Origin: Lachnospiraceae bacterium
GTDB lineage: Bacteria > Bacillota > Clostridia > Lachnospirales > Lachnospiraceae
Length of the DNA stretch: 64,000 nt
Direction of reading: 5' to 3'
Assembly (NCBI GenBank): GCA_017621075.1
Contig: JAGATV010000030.1
Coordinates: 1 to 64,000, forward strand
A program made the position numbers and the translations under genes. The stretch's first letter is position 1; every line of letters starts with the position of its first letter. Below the pieces are notes generated by a model that saw only the letters and a list, made by a program, of their open reading frames with translations, was not told the DNA's origin and did no database searches. Below are positions 45,361-54,252 of this stretch, one piece after another.

Positions 45361-46539
45361 ATGAACGAGATCGAATTGAAATACGGCTGTAACCCCAATC
45401 AGAAACCTTCCAGGATCTATATGGAGGATGGCAGTGAACTTCCTGTCACCGTTTTAAACGGCAGACCCGGATACATCAATTTCCTGGATGCATTCAACGG
45501 CTGGCAGTTAGTAAAGGAATTAAAGGAGGCAACCGGTCTTCCCGCAGCTACTTCCTTTAAGCATGTATCTCCCGCAGGTGCAGCAGTAGGCCTGCCCCTG
45601 GATGAGACCCTGGCGAAGATCTACTGGGTGGATGATCTGGGTGAACTGTCCCCGTTAGCCTGTGCTTACGCAAGAGCAAGAGGTGCGGACAGAATGTCCT
45701 CCTTCGGTGATTTCATTGCATTGTCCGATATCTGTGATGCAGATACCGCAAAGCTCATCAAGCGTGAGGTGTCCGACGGCGTCATTGCCCCCGGTTATAC
45801 CGAGGAGGCGCTGGCTATCCTGAAAGAAAAGAAAAAGGGCGCTTACAATGTGATCCAGATCGACCCTTCTTATATTCCTGCACCTGTGGAGAAGAAGCAG
45901 GTGTACGGTATCACCTTCGAGCAGGGCAGGAACGAGCTGGATATCAACGGTGACCTGTTGTCCAATATCGTGACCGTAAACAAAGAGATTCCCCAAAAGG
46001 CGCTGATCGACATGAAGATCGCACTGATCACCTTAAAATATACCCAGTCCAATTCTGTATGTTATGTCAAGGACGGTCAGGCGATCGGTATCGGTGCAGG
46101 CCAGCAGTCCCGTATCCACTGTACCAGACTGGCAGGCAGCAAGGCCGACAACTGGTTCCTGCGTCAGTCTCCCCAGGTGCTGGGCCTTCAGTTTGTGGAT
46201 GGCCTGGGCAGAGCCAACAGGGACAATGCCATTGACGTATACATGGGCGATGAGTACATGGATGTGCTGGCAGACGGTGCCTGGGAACAGATCTTCAAGG
46301 TAAAGCCTCCCGTATTTACCAGAGAGGAAAAGCGCACATGGCTGGATCAGATGCAGGGTGTGACCCTGGGTTCCGATGCGTTCTTCCCCTTCTCCGACAA
46401 CATTGAGAGAGCCCACAAGAGTGGTGTGAAGTACATTGCGCAGCCCGGCGGTTCCGTGCGTGATGACGCTGTGATCGAGTGCTGTGACAAGTATGATATG
46501 GTAATGGCATTTACCGGTATCCGTCTGTTCCACCATTAA
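45361..46539 (+). CDS. purH: AICAR transformylase, stand-alone PurH domain
   Basis: Formylates AICAR (ZMP) with 10-formyl-THF to FAICAR. It is 392 residues and contains only the transformylase part of PurH. It starts ELKYGCNPNQKPSRIY, shows the catalytic Lys-His in TSFKHVSPAGAAVG (about residue 60) and RARGADRMSSFGDF, and ends with the typical QPGGSVRDDAVIECCDKYDMVM and FTGIRLFHH. The usual N-terminal cyclohydrolase domain is absent, and its role is taken by the PurO-type gene upstream. The start at 45361 has GGAGG 7 bases upstream. Together the pair drains ZMP, the riboswitch ligand. Confidence 0.92.
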   Translation: MNEIELKYGCNPNQKPSRIYMEDGSELPVTVLNGRPGYINFLDAFNGWQLVKELKEATGLPAATSFKHVSPAGAAVGLPLDETLAKIYWVDDLGELSPLACAYARARGADRMSSFGDFIALSDICDADTAKLIKREVSDGVIAPGYTEEALAILKEKKKGAYNVIQIDPSYIPAPVEKKQVYGITFEQGRNELDINGDLLSNIVTVNKEIPQKALIDMKIALITLKYTQSNSVCYVKDGQAIGIGAGQQSRIHCTRLAGSKADNWFLRQSPQVLGLQFVDGLGRANRDNAIDVYMGDEYMDVLADGAWEQIFKVKPPVFTREEKRTWLDQMQGVTLGSDAFFPFSDNIERAHKSGVKYIAQPGGSVRDDAVIECCDKYDMVMAFTGIRLFHH

Positions 46540-46562
46540 TTTCATAGATGAGAGGTAACACT

Positions 46563-48230
46563 ATGAGCGAGAATGAAAGCAGGAATTTTATTGAGCAGAT
46601 CATCGATAAGGATCTGGAAGAGGGCGTGTATGACACCGTGCATACCCGTTTCCCTCCCGAACCCAACGGCTATCTGCACATCGGACATGCCAAGAGCATC
46701 CTTTTGAACTATGGACTGGCTCAGAAATATAACGGCAAATTCAACCTTCGTTTTGATGATACCAATCCCACCAAGGAAAAGGTGGAATTTGTGGAGTCCA
46801 TCAAGGCTGATGTGAAATGGCTGGGGGCAGACTGGGAGGACAGGCTGTTCTTTGCATCCAATTATTTCGGACAGATGTATGAGGCGGCTGTGAAGCTGAT
46901 CAAAAAGGGCAAGGCTTATGTCTCCGATCTGAGTGCGGATGAGATCAGGGAGTACCGGGGAAGCCTGACCGAGCCCGGCAGGGAAGATCCCGCGGCAAAG
47001 CGGAGTGTGGAGGAGAACCTTAAGCTGTTTGAGGATATGAAGAACGGAAAGTATGGGGACGGAGAGAAGGTGCTGCGTGCCCGTATCGACATGGCTTCTC
47101 CCAATATCAACATGCGTGATCCTGTTATCTATCGTGTGGCGCATATCAGCCATCACAATACCGGGGATCAGTGGTGCATCTATCCCATGTATGACTTCGC
47201 ACACCCCATCGAGGATGCCATTGAGGGAGTTACCCACTCTATCTGTACCCTGGAATTTGAGGACCACAGACCCTTGTACGACTGGGTGGTACGGGAACTG
47301 GAGTATGAAAAGCCCCCCAAGCAGATCGAGTTTGCAAAGCTGTACCTGACCAATGTGGTCACCGGCAAGCGCTATATCAAGAGACTGGTGGAGGAAGGCA
47401 TCGTGGACGGCTGGGACGATCCCAGACTGGTATCTATCGCGGCACTGCGCCGCAGGGGATTTACACCGGAGTCCATCCGCAGATTTGTGGAGCTGTGCGG
47501 TGTGTCCAAGAGCAATTCCTCTGTGGACTATGCAATGCTTGAGTATTGTATCCGTGAGGATCTGAAGGTGAAGAAACCCCGTATGATGGCGGTTTTGGAC
47601 CCTGTGAAGCTGATCATAGACAATTATCCGGAGGGGCAGACGGAGATGCTCACGGTGCCCAACAATCTGGAAAATGAGAGTCTGGGAAGCCGTCAGATTC
47701 CTTTCGGAAGAGAGTTGTATATTGAGAGAGAAGATTTCATGGAGGAGCCTCCCAAAAAGTATTTCCGCATGTTTCCCGGGAACGAGGTGCGCCTGATGAA
47801 TGCATATTTTGTCACTTGTACCGGCTGTGTGAAGGATGCGGAGGGCAGAGTAACGGAAGTACACTGTACTTACGATCCCGCCTCCAGAGGCGGCAACAGT
47901 CCCGACGGGCGAAAGGTCAAGGGGACCATTCACTGGGTAGCTGCCAAGGAGGCCATTCAGGCTGAAGTCAGACTGTACGAGAATATCATCGATGAGGAGA
48001 AGGGCGTTTATAATGAGGACGGAAGCCTGAACCTGAATCCCAATTCTCTTACGGTGCTTACGGAATGCTATCTGGAGCCTGCTTTTGCCGGAGCAAAAGC
48101 TTATGACAGCTTCCAGTTCGTGCGGCAGGGATTTTTCTGCGTAGATTGCAAAGATTCCAAAGAAGATGCCCTGGTATTCAACCGTATCGTTTCTTTGAAG
48201 AGTTCTTACGTTCTGCCCAAACAGGAATAA
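46563..48230 (+). CDS. glnS: Glutaminyl-tRNA synthetase
   Basis: A class I synthetase of 555 residues. The N-terminal catalytic domain shows [16 protein letters not shown] (HIGH motif) and [15 protein letters not shown]. The signature [32 protein letters not shown] is typical of GlnRS, and the KMSKS loop is divergent ([11 protein letters not shown]). The C-terminal anticodon-binding beta-barrels cover about 335-555. It charges tRNA-Gln directly. Its presence means the GatCAB encoded at 35414-38610 is not needed for Gln-tRNA and probably serves Asn. The start at 46563 follows GAGAGG by 6 bases. Confidence 0.93.
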   Translation: MSENESRNFIEQIIDKDLEEGVYDTVHTRFPPEPNGYLHIGHAKSILLNYGLAQKYNGKFNLRFDDTNPTKEKVEFVESIKADVKWLGADWEDRLFFASNYFGQMYEAAVKLIKKGKAYVSDLSADEIREYRGSLTEPGREDPAAKRSVEENLKLFEDMKNGKYGDGEKVLRARIDMASPNINMRDPVIYRVAHISHHNTGDQWCIYPMYDFAHPIEDAIEGVTHSICTLEFEDHRPLYDWVVRELEYEKPPKQIEFAKLYLTNVVTGKRYIKRLVEEGIVDGWDDPRLVSIAALRRRGFTPESIRRFVELCGVSKSNSSVDYAMLEYCIREDLKVKKPRMMAVLDPVKLIIDNYPEGQTEMLTVPNNLENESLGSRQIPFGRELYIEREDFMEEPPKKYFRMFPGNEVRLMNAYFVTCTGCVKDAEGRVTEVHCTYDPASRGGNSPDGRKVKGTIHWVAAKEAIQAEVRLYENIIDEEKGVYNEDGSLNLNPNSLTVLTECYLEPAFAGAKAYDSFQFVRQGFFCVDCKDSKEDALVFNRIVSLKSSYVLPKQE

Positions 48231-48260
48231 AGGATTGCTACAGATAAAGGAGAGTATGGA

Positions 48261-49115
48261 ATGGCTGGACTGTTATCCGGGCTTACCGGATTAGGATTGG
48301 ATCATCTGGAAAATGTAGATATTTTTGCCCAGGAGGAAAAGAAAGCCGATAAGACGGCAGAATCCTCCAAGGAGATTCCACGGGTGGAGGAAAAGGACCT
48401 GATTTATGACAGGGCGTTTGAGTGTCCTGTGTGTGACATGAATTTCCAGGCCAAGATCATGAAGAGCGGGAAGGCCAAGCTTTTGGGGACGGATATGGAT
48501 CTGCGCCCCCGCTATGAGGGAATTGATTCTGTCAAGTATGATGTGATACTCTGCCCCCGCTGCGGTTATGCGGCGCTCAACAGATATTTCGGGAGCATGA
48601 GCGCCGGGCAGGTGAAGCTGATCAAGGAGAACATCAGCAGGAGTATTCATCTTCATACCTTTCACGACGAAATCTATACTTATGAAGAAGCGCTGGAGCG
48701 CTATAAAGTCTGCCTGGCCAATGCGGTGGTGAAGCATGCAAAGGCCAGCGAGAAGGCTTACATCTGCTTAAGGAGCGCATGGCTGTTAAGAGGCTATGCA
48801 GAAAGCCTGGAGGCAGAAAAAAAGCCGGATACTGAGAAGATCAAGGCGCTCAAGGCGGAGGAGGAAGCCTATCTGCAGAATGCATTGGGAGGATTCGCAG
48901 AAGCCCGCCAGAATGAAAGTTATCCCATGTGCGGCATGGATGAAAACACGGTAGATTATCTGCTGGCCGTGCTGGCAACTCGCTTTGAAAAGTATGAGGT
49001 GGCCAGCAAGCTGGTGGGCAGTATCCTGACATCTGCGTCTGCCAATGCCCGCATGAAGGAACGGACAAGGGAACTGAAGGAGCAGATCCTTGAGGGGATG
49101 CGCAAACAAAGGTAA
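48261..49115 (+). CDS. DUF2225 family zinc-ribbon protein
   Basis: A 284-residue cytoplasmic protein. An N-terminal linker (about 1-45) precedes the DUF2225 core: YDRAFECPVCDMNFQAKIMKSGKAKLLGTDMDLRPRYEGI, then YDVILCPRCGYAA. Two CxxC pairs (55/58 and 98/101) probably hold zinc. The C-terminal half is helical, like tetratricopeptide repeats. It is widespread in Firmicutes with no known function. It starts 30 bases after glnS with AAAGGAG upstream. The MocR regulator gene follows after 5 bases. Confidence 0.85.
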   Translation: MAGLLSGLTGLGLDHLENVDIFAQEEKKADKTAESSKEIPRVEEKDLIYDRAFECPVCDMNFQAKIMKSGKAKLLGTDMDLRPRYEGIDSVKYDVILCPRCGYAALNRYFGSMSAGQVKLIKENISRSIHLHTFHDEIYTYEEALERYKVCLANAVVKHAKASEKAYICLRSAWLLRGYAESLEAEKKPDTEKIKALKAEEEAYLQNALGGFAEARQNESYPMCGMDENTVDYLLAVLATRFEKYEVASKLVGSILTSASANARMKERTRELKEQILEGMRKQR

Positions 49116-49120
49116 GAACT

Positions 49121-50551
49121 ATGTATGAGATGACCATACAGTTTCATACAGACAGCGGGAAATGTCTGTACGAACAGATTTATGAACATATCAGACAGGA
49201 GATCAGAGTAGGGAAGCTTCTCGCCGGAGAGAGGCTTCCCTCCACGCGTTCTCTGGCAGAATATCTGCAGGTGGCCAGAAGCACGGTGGAATATGCTTAT
49301 GACCAGCTTTTGAGCGAAGGCTATATTGAGTCCCGGCCTTACCGGGGCTATTTTGTGTGCCCGGTGGAAGAACTGCTCAAGATGGAAGGTATGGCCGATC
49401 AGGATGCCGGGATAGCAGAGCATCCCTCTGTCTCCTTCCAAGATAGGAACGGGGAAGCAAAACAGGCAGGAGCGGAATACGATTTTTCACCTTATGAGAT
49501 CGATATGTCGGGATTTCCCTTCGGGGTCTGGAAGCGCATTACCAGGAATATCTTAAACGATGACAACAGTAAACTGTTTTCCCAGGGAGAACCCCAGGGC
49601 GACTATGATCTGCGCCTTACCATCAGCCGGTATCTCCATTCTTCCAGAGGGGTTTGGTGTATGCCGGAGCAGATCATTGTAGGTGCAGGAAATGATTATC
49701 TGCTGATGCTCCTGGAGAAGATCCTGGGAAGGGGGATCAAGGTGGGCATGGAAAATACCACTTATAAGAGGGCATATCGGATCTTCAGGTCTTTTGGCTA
49801 TGAGATAGCCACCGTGGAAACGGATCGAAACGGAATCCTGGTATCGGGGCTGGAAAAGGAGGACGTGGATGTGGTTTATGTGATGCCTTCCCACCAGTTT
49901 CCCACAGGAAAGGTCATGTCCGTGGGCAGAAGGACGGAGCTGCTCAGATGGGCAGGCCAAGGCAGGGATCGTTATCTCATAGAAGATGATTATGACAGTG
50001 AATTTCGCTACCGGGGCAAACCCATACCGTCCCTGCAGTCCCTGGACCAACAGGGCAGAGTGATCTACATGGGAACTTTTTCAAAAGCCATTGCGCCGGC
50101 TATCCGTGTGGGCTATATGGTGCTCCCGGCCAGGCTGATATACCGGTATCTGGAAGAGTGTGCCTTTTATTCCTGCACAGTATCCAGAATCGACCAGCGG
50201 ATACTGAATGAATTTATCTGTGACGGTTATTTTGAGCGCCATTTAAACAAAATGAGAAAACATTACCGTGCCAAGCATGATCTGTTGCTGGAATGCCTGA
50301 AGCCTTTTGAAGGGAAATTTTATATTTCGGGGGAGGATGCGGGGCTGCATCTGGTTTTGACGGCAAGGGACGGCGTGTCGGAAGAAGAGCTGGTGAAAAG
50401 GGCCGCCCAAAAGGGCGTGCGGGTCTATGGACTGTCTGAGAGCATGGTAGATTCGGTGAGCGGAGCGGCAACGGTGCTTTTAGGGTTCGGAGGAATGGAC
50501 AGTGCAAAGATCAGAGAGGGCATAAAGCGCCTGCAGGAAGCGTGGCTGTAG
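49121..50551 (+). CDS. MocR/PdxR-type transcriptional regulator
   Basis: A 476-residue fusion. The N-terminal GntR-family winged helix (about residues 10-80: YEQIYEHIRQEIRVGKL, LPSTRSLAEYLQVARSTVEYAYDQL) is joined to a class I aminotransferase-like domain. The latter shows EDDYDSEFRYRGKP and the PLP lysine in GTFSKAIAPAIRVGY (Lys322), so it likely senses PLP or a PLP adduct. Such regulators control vitamin B6, GABA or D-amino acid genes. No such target lies beside it, so the regulon is unknown. The start at 49121 has AAAGGTAAG upstream. A bidirectional terminator follows. Confidence 0.88.
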   Translation: MYEMTIQFHTDSGKCLYEQIYEHIRQEIRVGKLLAGERLPSTRSLAEYLQVARSTVEYAYDQLLSEGYIESRPYRGYFVCPVEELLKMEGMADQDAGIAEHPSVSFQDRNGEAKQAGAEYDFSPYEIDMSGFPFGVWKRITRNILNDDNSKLFSQGEPQGDYDLRLTISRYLHSSRGVWCMPEQIIVGAGNDYLLMLLEKILGRGIKVGMENTTYKRAYRIFRSFGYEIATVETDRNGILVSGLEKEDVDVVYVMPSHQFPTGKVMSVGRRTELLRWAGQGRDRYLIEDDYDSEFRYRGKPIPSLQSLDQQGRVIYMGTFSKAIAPAIRVGYMVLPARLIYRYLEECAFYSCTVSRIDQRILNEFICDGYFERHLNKMRKHYRAKHDLLLECLKPFEGKFYISGEDAGLHLVLTARDGVSEEELVKRAAQKGVRVYGLSESMVDSVSGAATVLLGFGGMDSAKIREGIKRLQEAWL

Positions 50552-50586
50552 CCAGGCGGAAAGAGGAGGGGCAGACGTGACAGAGT

Positions 50587-50623
50587 AAAAGGGCTTGATT
50601 TTTGAAAAAAATCAAGCCCTTTT
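50587..50623. terminator. Bidirectional terminator between convergent genes
   Basis: A perfect 17-pair palindrome (AAAAGGGCTTGATTTTT and its complement) with a 3-base loop. It has A and T runs on both sides, serving the MocR gene on plus and the acidic protein gene on minus. Confidence 0.85.
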
Positions 50624-50652
50624 CAAATTCCTGTTATGGTTGACGGCGACGG

Positions 50653-51057
50653 TCAGTTTTCATCATCAAAAAATTCTTCCACAGTTTCTTCAGCCTTTTC
50701 CTCCACGGTGGAAATAGCCTGATCTGCCAGGGAGGTGAAACCATCTTCTGTGTTCTTCAAAGAATCGTCCAGAAAATCATCTTCCTTCCCGGGAGCGGCA
50801 TCCTTGGTGTCCTCCACTACGATGTAGGGAACGTCCTCTGCTTCGGGGGCGGGGGAAGAAGGATTCAGGGGCACATAATTGCGGGAAGTCTCCTCTGTCT
50901 TTTTCAAATCGCTGCTAAAATCATCATAATCCTCATCGGACGAATCATCCACATCATCATTTCCCTGATTGTTTTTCTTTAAGAAATAGTAAGCAGCAGC
51001 TGCAGCGGTGCCGATTGCGGCAGTCGCCAGTAAGAACTTGCCAAATTTTTTTGCCAT
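50653..51057 (-). CDS. Acidic protein with an N-terminal membrane anchor
   Basis: A 134-residue protein. A basic start (MAKKFGKFLL) leads into an Ala-rich hydrophobic segment (about residues 8-24) and KKNN. After that comes a very acidic low-complexity region rich in Asp, Glu and Ser (about 32-60) and an acidic helical C-terminus ending FFDDEN. It probably faces the cytoplasm or wall from one membrane anchor and is largely disordered. No family is recognised. AAAGGAG lies 8 bases before the ATG. It is divergent from the TetR gene across a 201-base spacer holding both promoters. Confidence 0.75.
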   Translation of the reverse strand: MAKKFGKFLLATAAIGTAAAAAYYFLKKNNQGNDDVDDSSDEDYDDFSSDLKKTEETSRNYVPLNPSSPAPEAEDVPYIVVEDTKDAAPGKEDDFLDDSLKNTEDGFTSLADQAISTVEEKAEETVEEFFDDEN

Positions 51058-51190
51058 GGGGGTTACTCCTTTCGGTTCGTTGATATATCGTCAGCTGTAA
51101 TTAATTCATCTAATCTTATAGTAATACTATTTTACGGAAATGAAAAGGGAATATGTATAAAATTTTTAAAAAATAGAAAGAGGTGTTTGC

Positions 51191-51219
51191 TTGAAAGGTG
51201 CTTCAGAGTGTGATAAACT
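51191..51219 (+). promoter_or_regulatory. Promoter of the TetR gene
   Basis: TTGAAA, a 17-base spacer and TAAACT, 39 bases before the ATG at 51259. No clear palindromic operator is visible over it. Confidence 0.6.
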
Positions 51220-51258
51220 AATGACTACGGCACACTTATGCGGGAAGGAGCAAGGGGT

Positions 51259-51861
51259 ATGAACGGCAAGTTTTTCGATCTGAAAAAGGACAAGCAGGAC
51301 AGGATGATCAATGCGGCGCTGAAAGTATTCGCATTGAACGGATACCGTCATGCCAGTACGGACGAAATGGTAAGGGAAGCGGCCATCAGCAAGGGGCTTT
51401 TGTTTCACTATTTCGGAAGTAAGCTTGGACTGTATACCTTTGTGTATGACTACAGTGTGCGTTATATGTCGCTTGAGCTGAGCACTGCCGTGGACAGGGA
51501 GGAGACGGATCTCTTTGAACTGATGCGGCAGACAGAAGGCGCAAAGCTGAGTGCCATGCGGGGTTATCCTTATATGCAGCAGTTTTTGAACCGTGCCGGG
51601 GTGGAGGATGTGAGTGAGGCACTGCTTGCCATAGAGGAAAAGCGGGATATCCTGGAGAATGTTTATGCAGAGATCTTTAACCGGGTTGACCCTGCCGGGC
51701 TCCCGGAGGGAGTGGATGCGGACAGATTGCGGAAGATGCTGGACCTGACCATCAAGGGTCTGATGACGGAGCGGTTTGTGGAAGCCTCATTTCAACCGGA
51801 AATGCTCTATCAGGAAATAGAAGAATATCTGGATATGATGAAAAAGCTCTGCGCACAATGA
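51259..51861 (+). CDS. TetR family transcriptional regulator
   Basis: A 200-residue regulator. The N-terminal helix-turn-helix (about residues 11-58) reads QDRMINAALKVFALNGYRHASTDEMVREAAISKGLLFHYFGSKLGLY, a clear TetR pattern. The C-terminal helical ligand domain is variable, so the inducer is unknown. AAGGAG lies 8 bases before the ATG; the frame extension to 51238 is less likely. The last codons are part of a strong terminator stem. Neighbours (acidic protein, DUF6062) do not identify the target, although the divergent acidic protein gene is the nearest candidate. Confidence 0.88.
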   Translation: MNGKFFDLKKDKQDRMINAALKVFALNGYRHASTDEMVREAAISKGLLFHYFGSKLGLYTFVYDYSVRYMSLELSTAVDREETDLFELMRQTEGAKLSAMRGYPYMQQFLNRAGVEDVSEALLAIEEKRDILENVYAEIFNRVDPAGLPEGVDADRLRKMLDLTIKGLMTERFVEASFQPEMLYQEIEEYLDMMKKLCAQ

Positions 51862-51878
51862 TGCCGCAGAGCTTTTTG
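51841..51878. terminator. Bidirectional terminator overlapping the TetR stop
   Basis: AAAAAGCTCTGCG pairs with CGCAGAGCTTTTT (13 pairs). The left arm encodes the last residues of the TetR protein, and the T run follows the stop. It also ends the minus-strand DUF6062 transcript. Confidence 0.8.
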
Positions 51879-51907
51879 ACATATAGGGCTGCCTGTTGTG
51901 ATACAGG

Positions 51908-52669
51908 CTATTTGTTCATCTTGTAGGGCGGATCGGCGGGATGGCCTCCCTTTAATTTCTGCATGCCGCGCTGGATGGCATCCTTAGAATTCTTCCAGTC
52001 GGCATCCTTGTTGCGGTAGTCGAATTTCTCTACCAGCCAGGACACATCTTCCGAAAGGCGTTCCATATTTTCTTCCATCAGGGGAAGCATCATGGCGTAA
52101 AACGCCTCCCTGTCTTTGTCGGAAAGCTTTCTGTCTGCCCTGCGGCACAGATCGCCGAAATGAGGCAGACAGAAGCCTTTTCCTGTGCGTATCTTTTCCC
52201 GGAAGGCATCATCCTGTTGAAACAGATAAAAGAAGGTGTCCAGATATCTTTCGTAAGTGTCCTTGTACTGCCTGCAGATATAGCAGGAGTCTTCCTTTTC
52301 CCGGACCCACATCCCGATGGCATTTTCGCTGTCGGCTGTCCTTCGGAACTTATCTTTGAAGGAGGTCTTGCCGGGCTTGAAGTCTGAGAACTGTTTCTGC
52401 ATCTCTCCGATCATGCGCCGGTAATGGGTCTTTAAGATCCAGGCATTCCCCAGGGTGTTGCCGTAGTCGAACATTTTTTTGAAATGGGCACGGCAGAAGC
52501 CGGCTTTGTCTGTCATATCGCGGATATCGGCCTCCATATAGGAAGAGCCGCTTCCCAGCACGAAATCTAAAAGATCCTGTTCAATGCTTTGTTCAATATG
52601 GCAGAAAGGACATTCGTCATCGGCGTTTACGGCATCGTTCAGTGGAATGGTATAAAGCTGTTCTTTCAT
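51908..52669 (-). CDS. DUF6062-like cysteine-rich protein
   Basis: A 253-residue cytoplasmic protein built from two similar halves. Each has a CxxC followed later by a GFCxxHF motif: CPFC (20/23) with GFCRAHF (about 58), and CYIC (about 129/132) with GFCLPHF (about 167). The pattern suggests one or two metal sites and an ancient internal duplication. I recognise the family as DUF6062, of unknown role. AAGGAGG is 5 bases before the ATG. It is transcribed alone from its own promoter. Confidence 0.75.
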   Translation of the reverse strand: MKEQLYTIPLNDAVNADDECPFCHIEQSIEQDLLDFVLGSGSSYMEADIRDMTDKAGFCRAHFKKMFDYGNTLGNAWILKTHYRRMIGEMQKQFSDFKPGKTSFKDKFRRTADSENAIGMWVREKEDSCYICRQYKDTYERYLDTFFYLFQQDDAFREKIRTGKGFCLPHFGDLCRRADRKLSDKDREAFYAMMLPLMEENMERLSEDVSWLVEKFDYRNKDADWKNSKDAIQRGMQKLKGGHPADPPYKMNK

Positions 52670-52689
52670 AGTGACCTCCTTTTTCTTTC

Positions 52690-52718
52690 ATTGTAATGCA
52701 TATCTGTGAAAATAGCAA
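52690..52718 (-). promoter_or_regulatory. Promoter of the DUF6062 gene
   Basis: On the minus strand: TTGCTA, a 17-base spacer and TACAAT, about 20 bases before the start codon. Confidence 0.6.
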
Positions 52719-52857
52719 TTTCCAATGCCGGAATCATTACATATTTGCTACAAGATTGTAACAATTTGTAAGTTAAAATTAAGAATTATTTTGTTGTATT
52801 GGGAGGGGAATCACGCTAGTATTATAGAGAGAGAAGAAACGAAAGATGTGATGATTT

Positions 52858-54234
52858 TTGATATTCAGCAGTATAGAATTCCTGCTCTGTTTTCTCCCGG
52901 TCTTTTTTATCCTGTATGGAATAACACCCGCAAAATGTAAGAATTTCACGCTTCTTTTGGGAAGCCTGGTATTCTATGCCTTCGGTGAGCCCACATACCT
53001 GGTGCCGCTTATGGTGTCCGTGTTAATGAATTATCTCATGGGCCTTTGTCTGGAGCCGGAGGCAAAAAAGGGAAACAGGTCCGGCAGAAGGGCAGATAGA
53101 ACCAATAAAAGACGTAATGTGATATTGTTCCTTGCCGTTGCAGGCAATATAGGGGTCCTGGTACTTTGCAAATTTGGCGTCCACGGTCTGGGGATGCCTC
53201 TTGGGATCAGCTTTTATACTTTTCAGATCCTGTCCTATCTCATCGATGTGTATCGGGGAGAGGTGAAGAAGGAGCGTTCCTTTGTGGATCTGGCCACCTA
53301 TATCACCATGTTCCCGCAGTTTGTGTCCGGCCCTATCGTAAATTACAGTGAGGTGCGTTCAGAGCTTAAAGCAAGGACCTTTAGCCCATGGGGCATTCAG
53401 GATGGGCTGAAGCTGTTTACCATGGGGCTTGCCGCCAAGGTGCTTCTGGCGGACAGGATCGGGATACTGTGGCATGAAGCGCAGACGACGGGATTTGAGA
53501 GCCTTTCCCAGGCTTATGCATGGCTGGCTGCCATTGTATTTTCTTTGAAGATCTACTTTGACTTTTATGGTTACTCTCTGATGGCCAGAGGGCTTGGCAG
53601 GATGTTTGGCTTTGAACTGCCGGAAAATTTCCGGACGCCGTACATGGCTCGTTCTGTCAGGGATTTTTACAGAAGATGGCACATCACGCTGGGCAGATGG
53701 TTCTGCAAATATGTATACATTCCTCTGGGCGGGAACCGAAAAGGAGAACTCAGGACAATAGGCAATCTGCTTTTGGTGTGGGTGCTTACTTCCCTGTGGC
53801 ACGGTGCGTCCTTAAACTTTTTTTTCTGGGGCGGTATCCTGTGGCTCTGTATCGTATTGGAGAGACAGTGTGAGAAAAGAGGACTTTTTCAGGATTGGAA
53901 GATCCTTCCCCATATCTATCTGTGGATGGTGATCCCCGTTACCTGGATGTGTTTTGCCATAACGGATTTTCGGGAACTTGTGGTCTATCTTGGCAGGATG
54001 ACCGGACTTATGGAGGGCATCAACGTAAGAGGCAATGACTGGGTCCTTGCCCTGAAGGATTATTGGTATCTGTTTCTTTGCTGCGGGCTGTCCTGTACGC
54101 CTTTTGTACAGAATGTGTACCGCAGGGTCAAGGATACTCTGCCCGGGAAACTGATCCTGGCAGCTCTTTTTTGGATCTGCATCCGGCGGATCACGCTGGA
54201 GGGGGGCAATCCTTTTCTGTATTTTAGATTTTAG
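52858..54234 (+). CDS. MBOAT O-acyltransferase (AlgI/DltB-like)
   Basis: A 458-residue polytopic membrane enzyme that moves acyl groups across the membrane to a surface polymer. It has the family start FSSIEFLLCFLPVFFILY, and PLGISFYTFQILSYLIDVYRG. Two expected histidines are present: His275 in RRWHITLGRW and the catalytic His315 in SLWHGASLNFFFWG. The start is TTG at 52858, because the frame carrying the usual FSS pattern has no ATG there. An ATG at 52851 is in another frame. The ribosome binding site is weak. The SGNH gene 18 bases downstream is its likely partner, as in alginate-type acetylation. Confidence 0.88.
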   Translation: MIFSSIEFLLCFLPVFFILYGITPAKCKNFTLLLGSLVFYAFGEPTYLVPLMVSVLMNYLMGLCLEPEAKKGNRSGRRADRTNKRRNVILFLAVAGNIGVLVLCKFGVHGLGMPLGISFYTFQILSYLIDVYRGEVKKERSFVDLATYITMFPQFVSGPIVNYSEVRSELKARTFSPWGIQDGLKLFTMGLAAKVLLADRIGILWHEAQTTGFESLSQAYAWLAAIVFSLKIYFDFYGYSLMARGLGRMFGFELPENFRTPYMARSVRDFYRRWHITLGRWFCKYVYIPLGGNRKGELRTIGNLLLVWVLTSLWHGASLNFFFWGGILWLCIVLERQCEKRGLFQDWKILPHIYLWMVIPVTWMCFAITDFRELVVYLGRMTGLMEGINVRGNDWVLALKDYWYLFLCCGLSCTPFVQNVYRRVKDTLPGKLILAALFWICIRRITLEGGNPFLYFRF

Positions 54235-54252
54235 GCCGTTTGAGGTGAGAAG

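Noticed and set aside
52725..52940. A 71-codon frame including MIFDIQQYRIPALF before the MBOAT gene
   Set aside because: It is out of frame with the MBOAT family pattern, which continues from TTG at 52858; it is only the overlapping frame.
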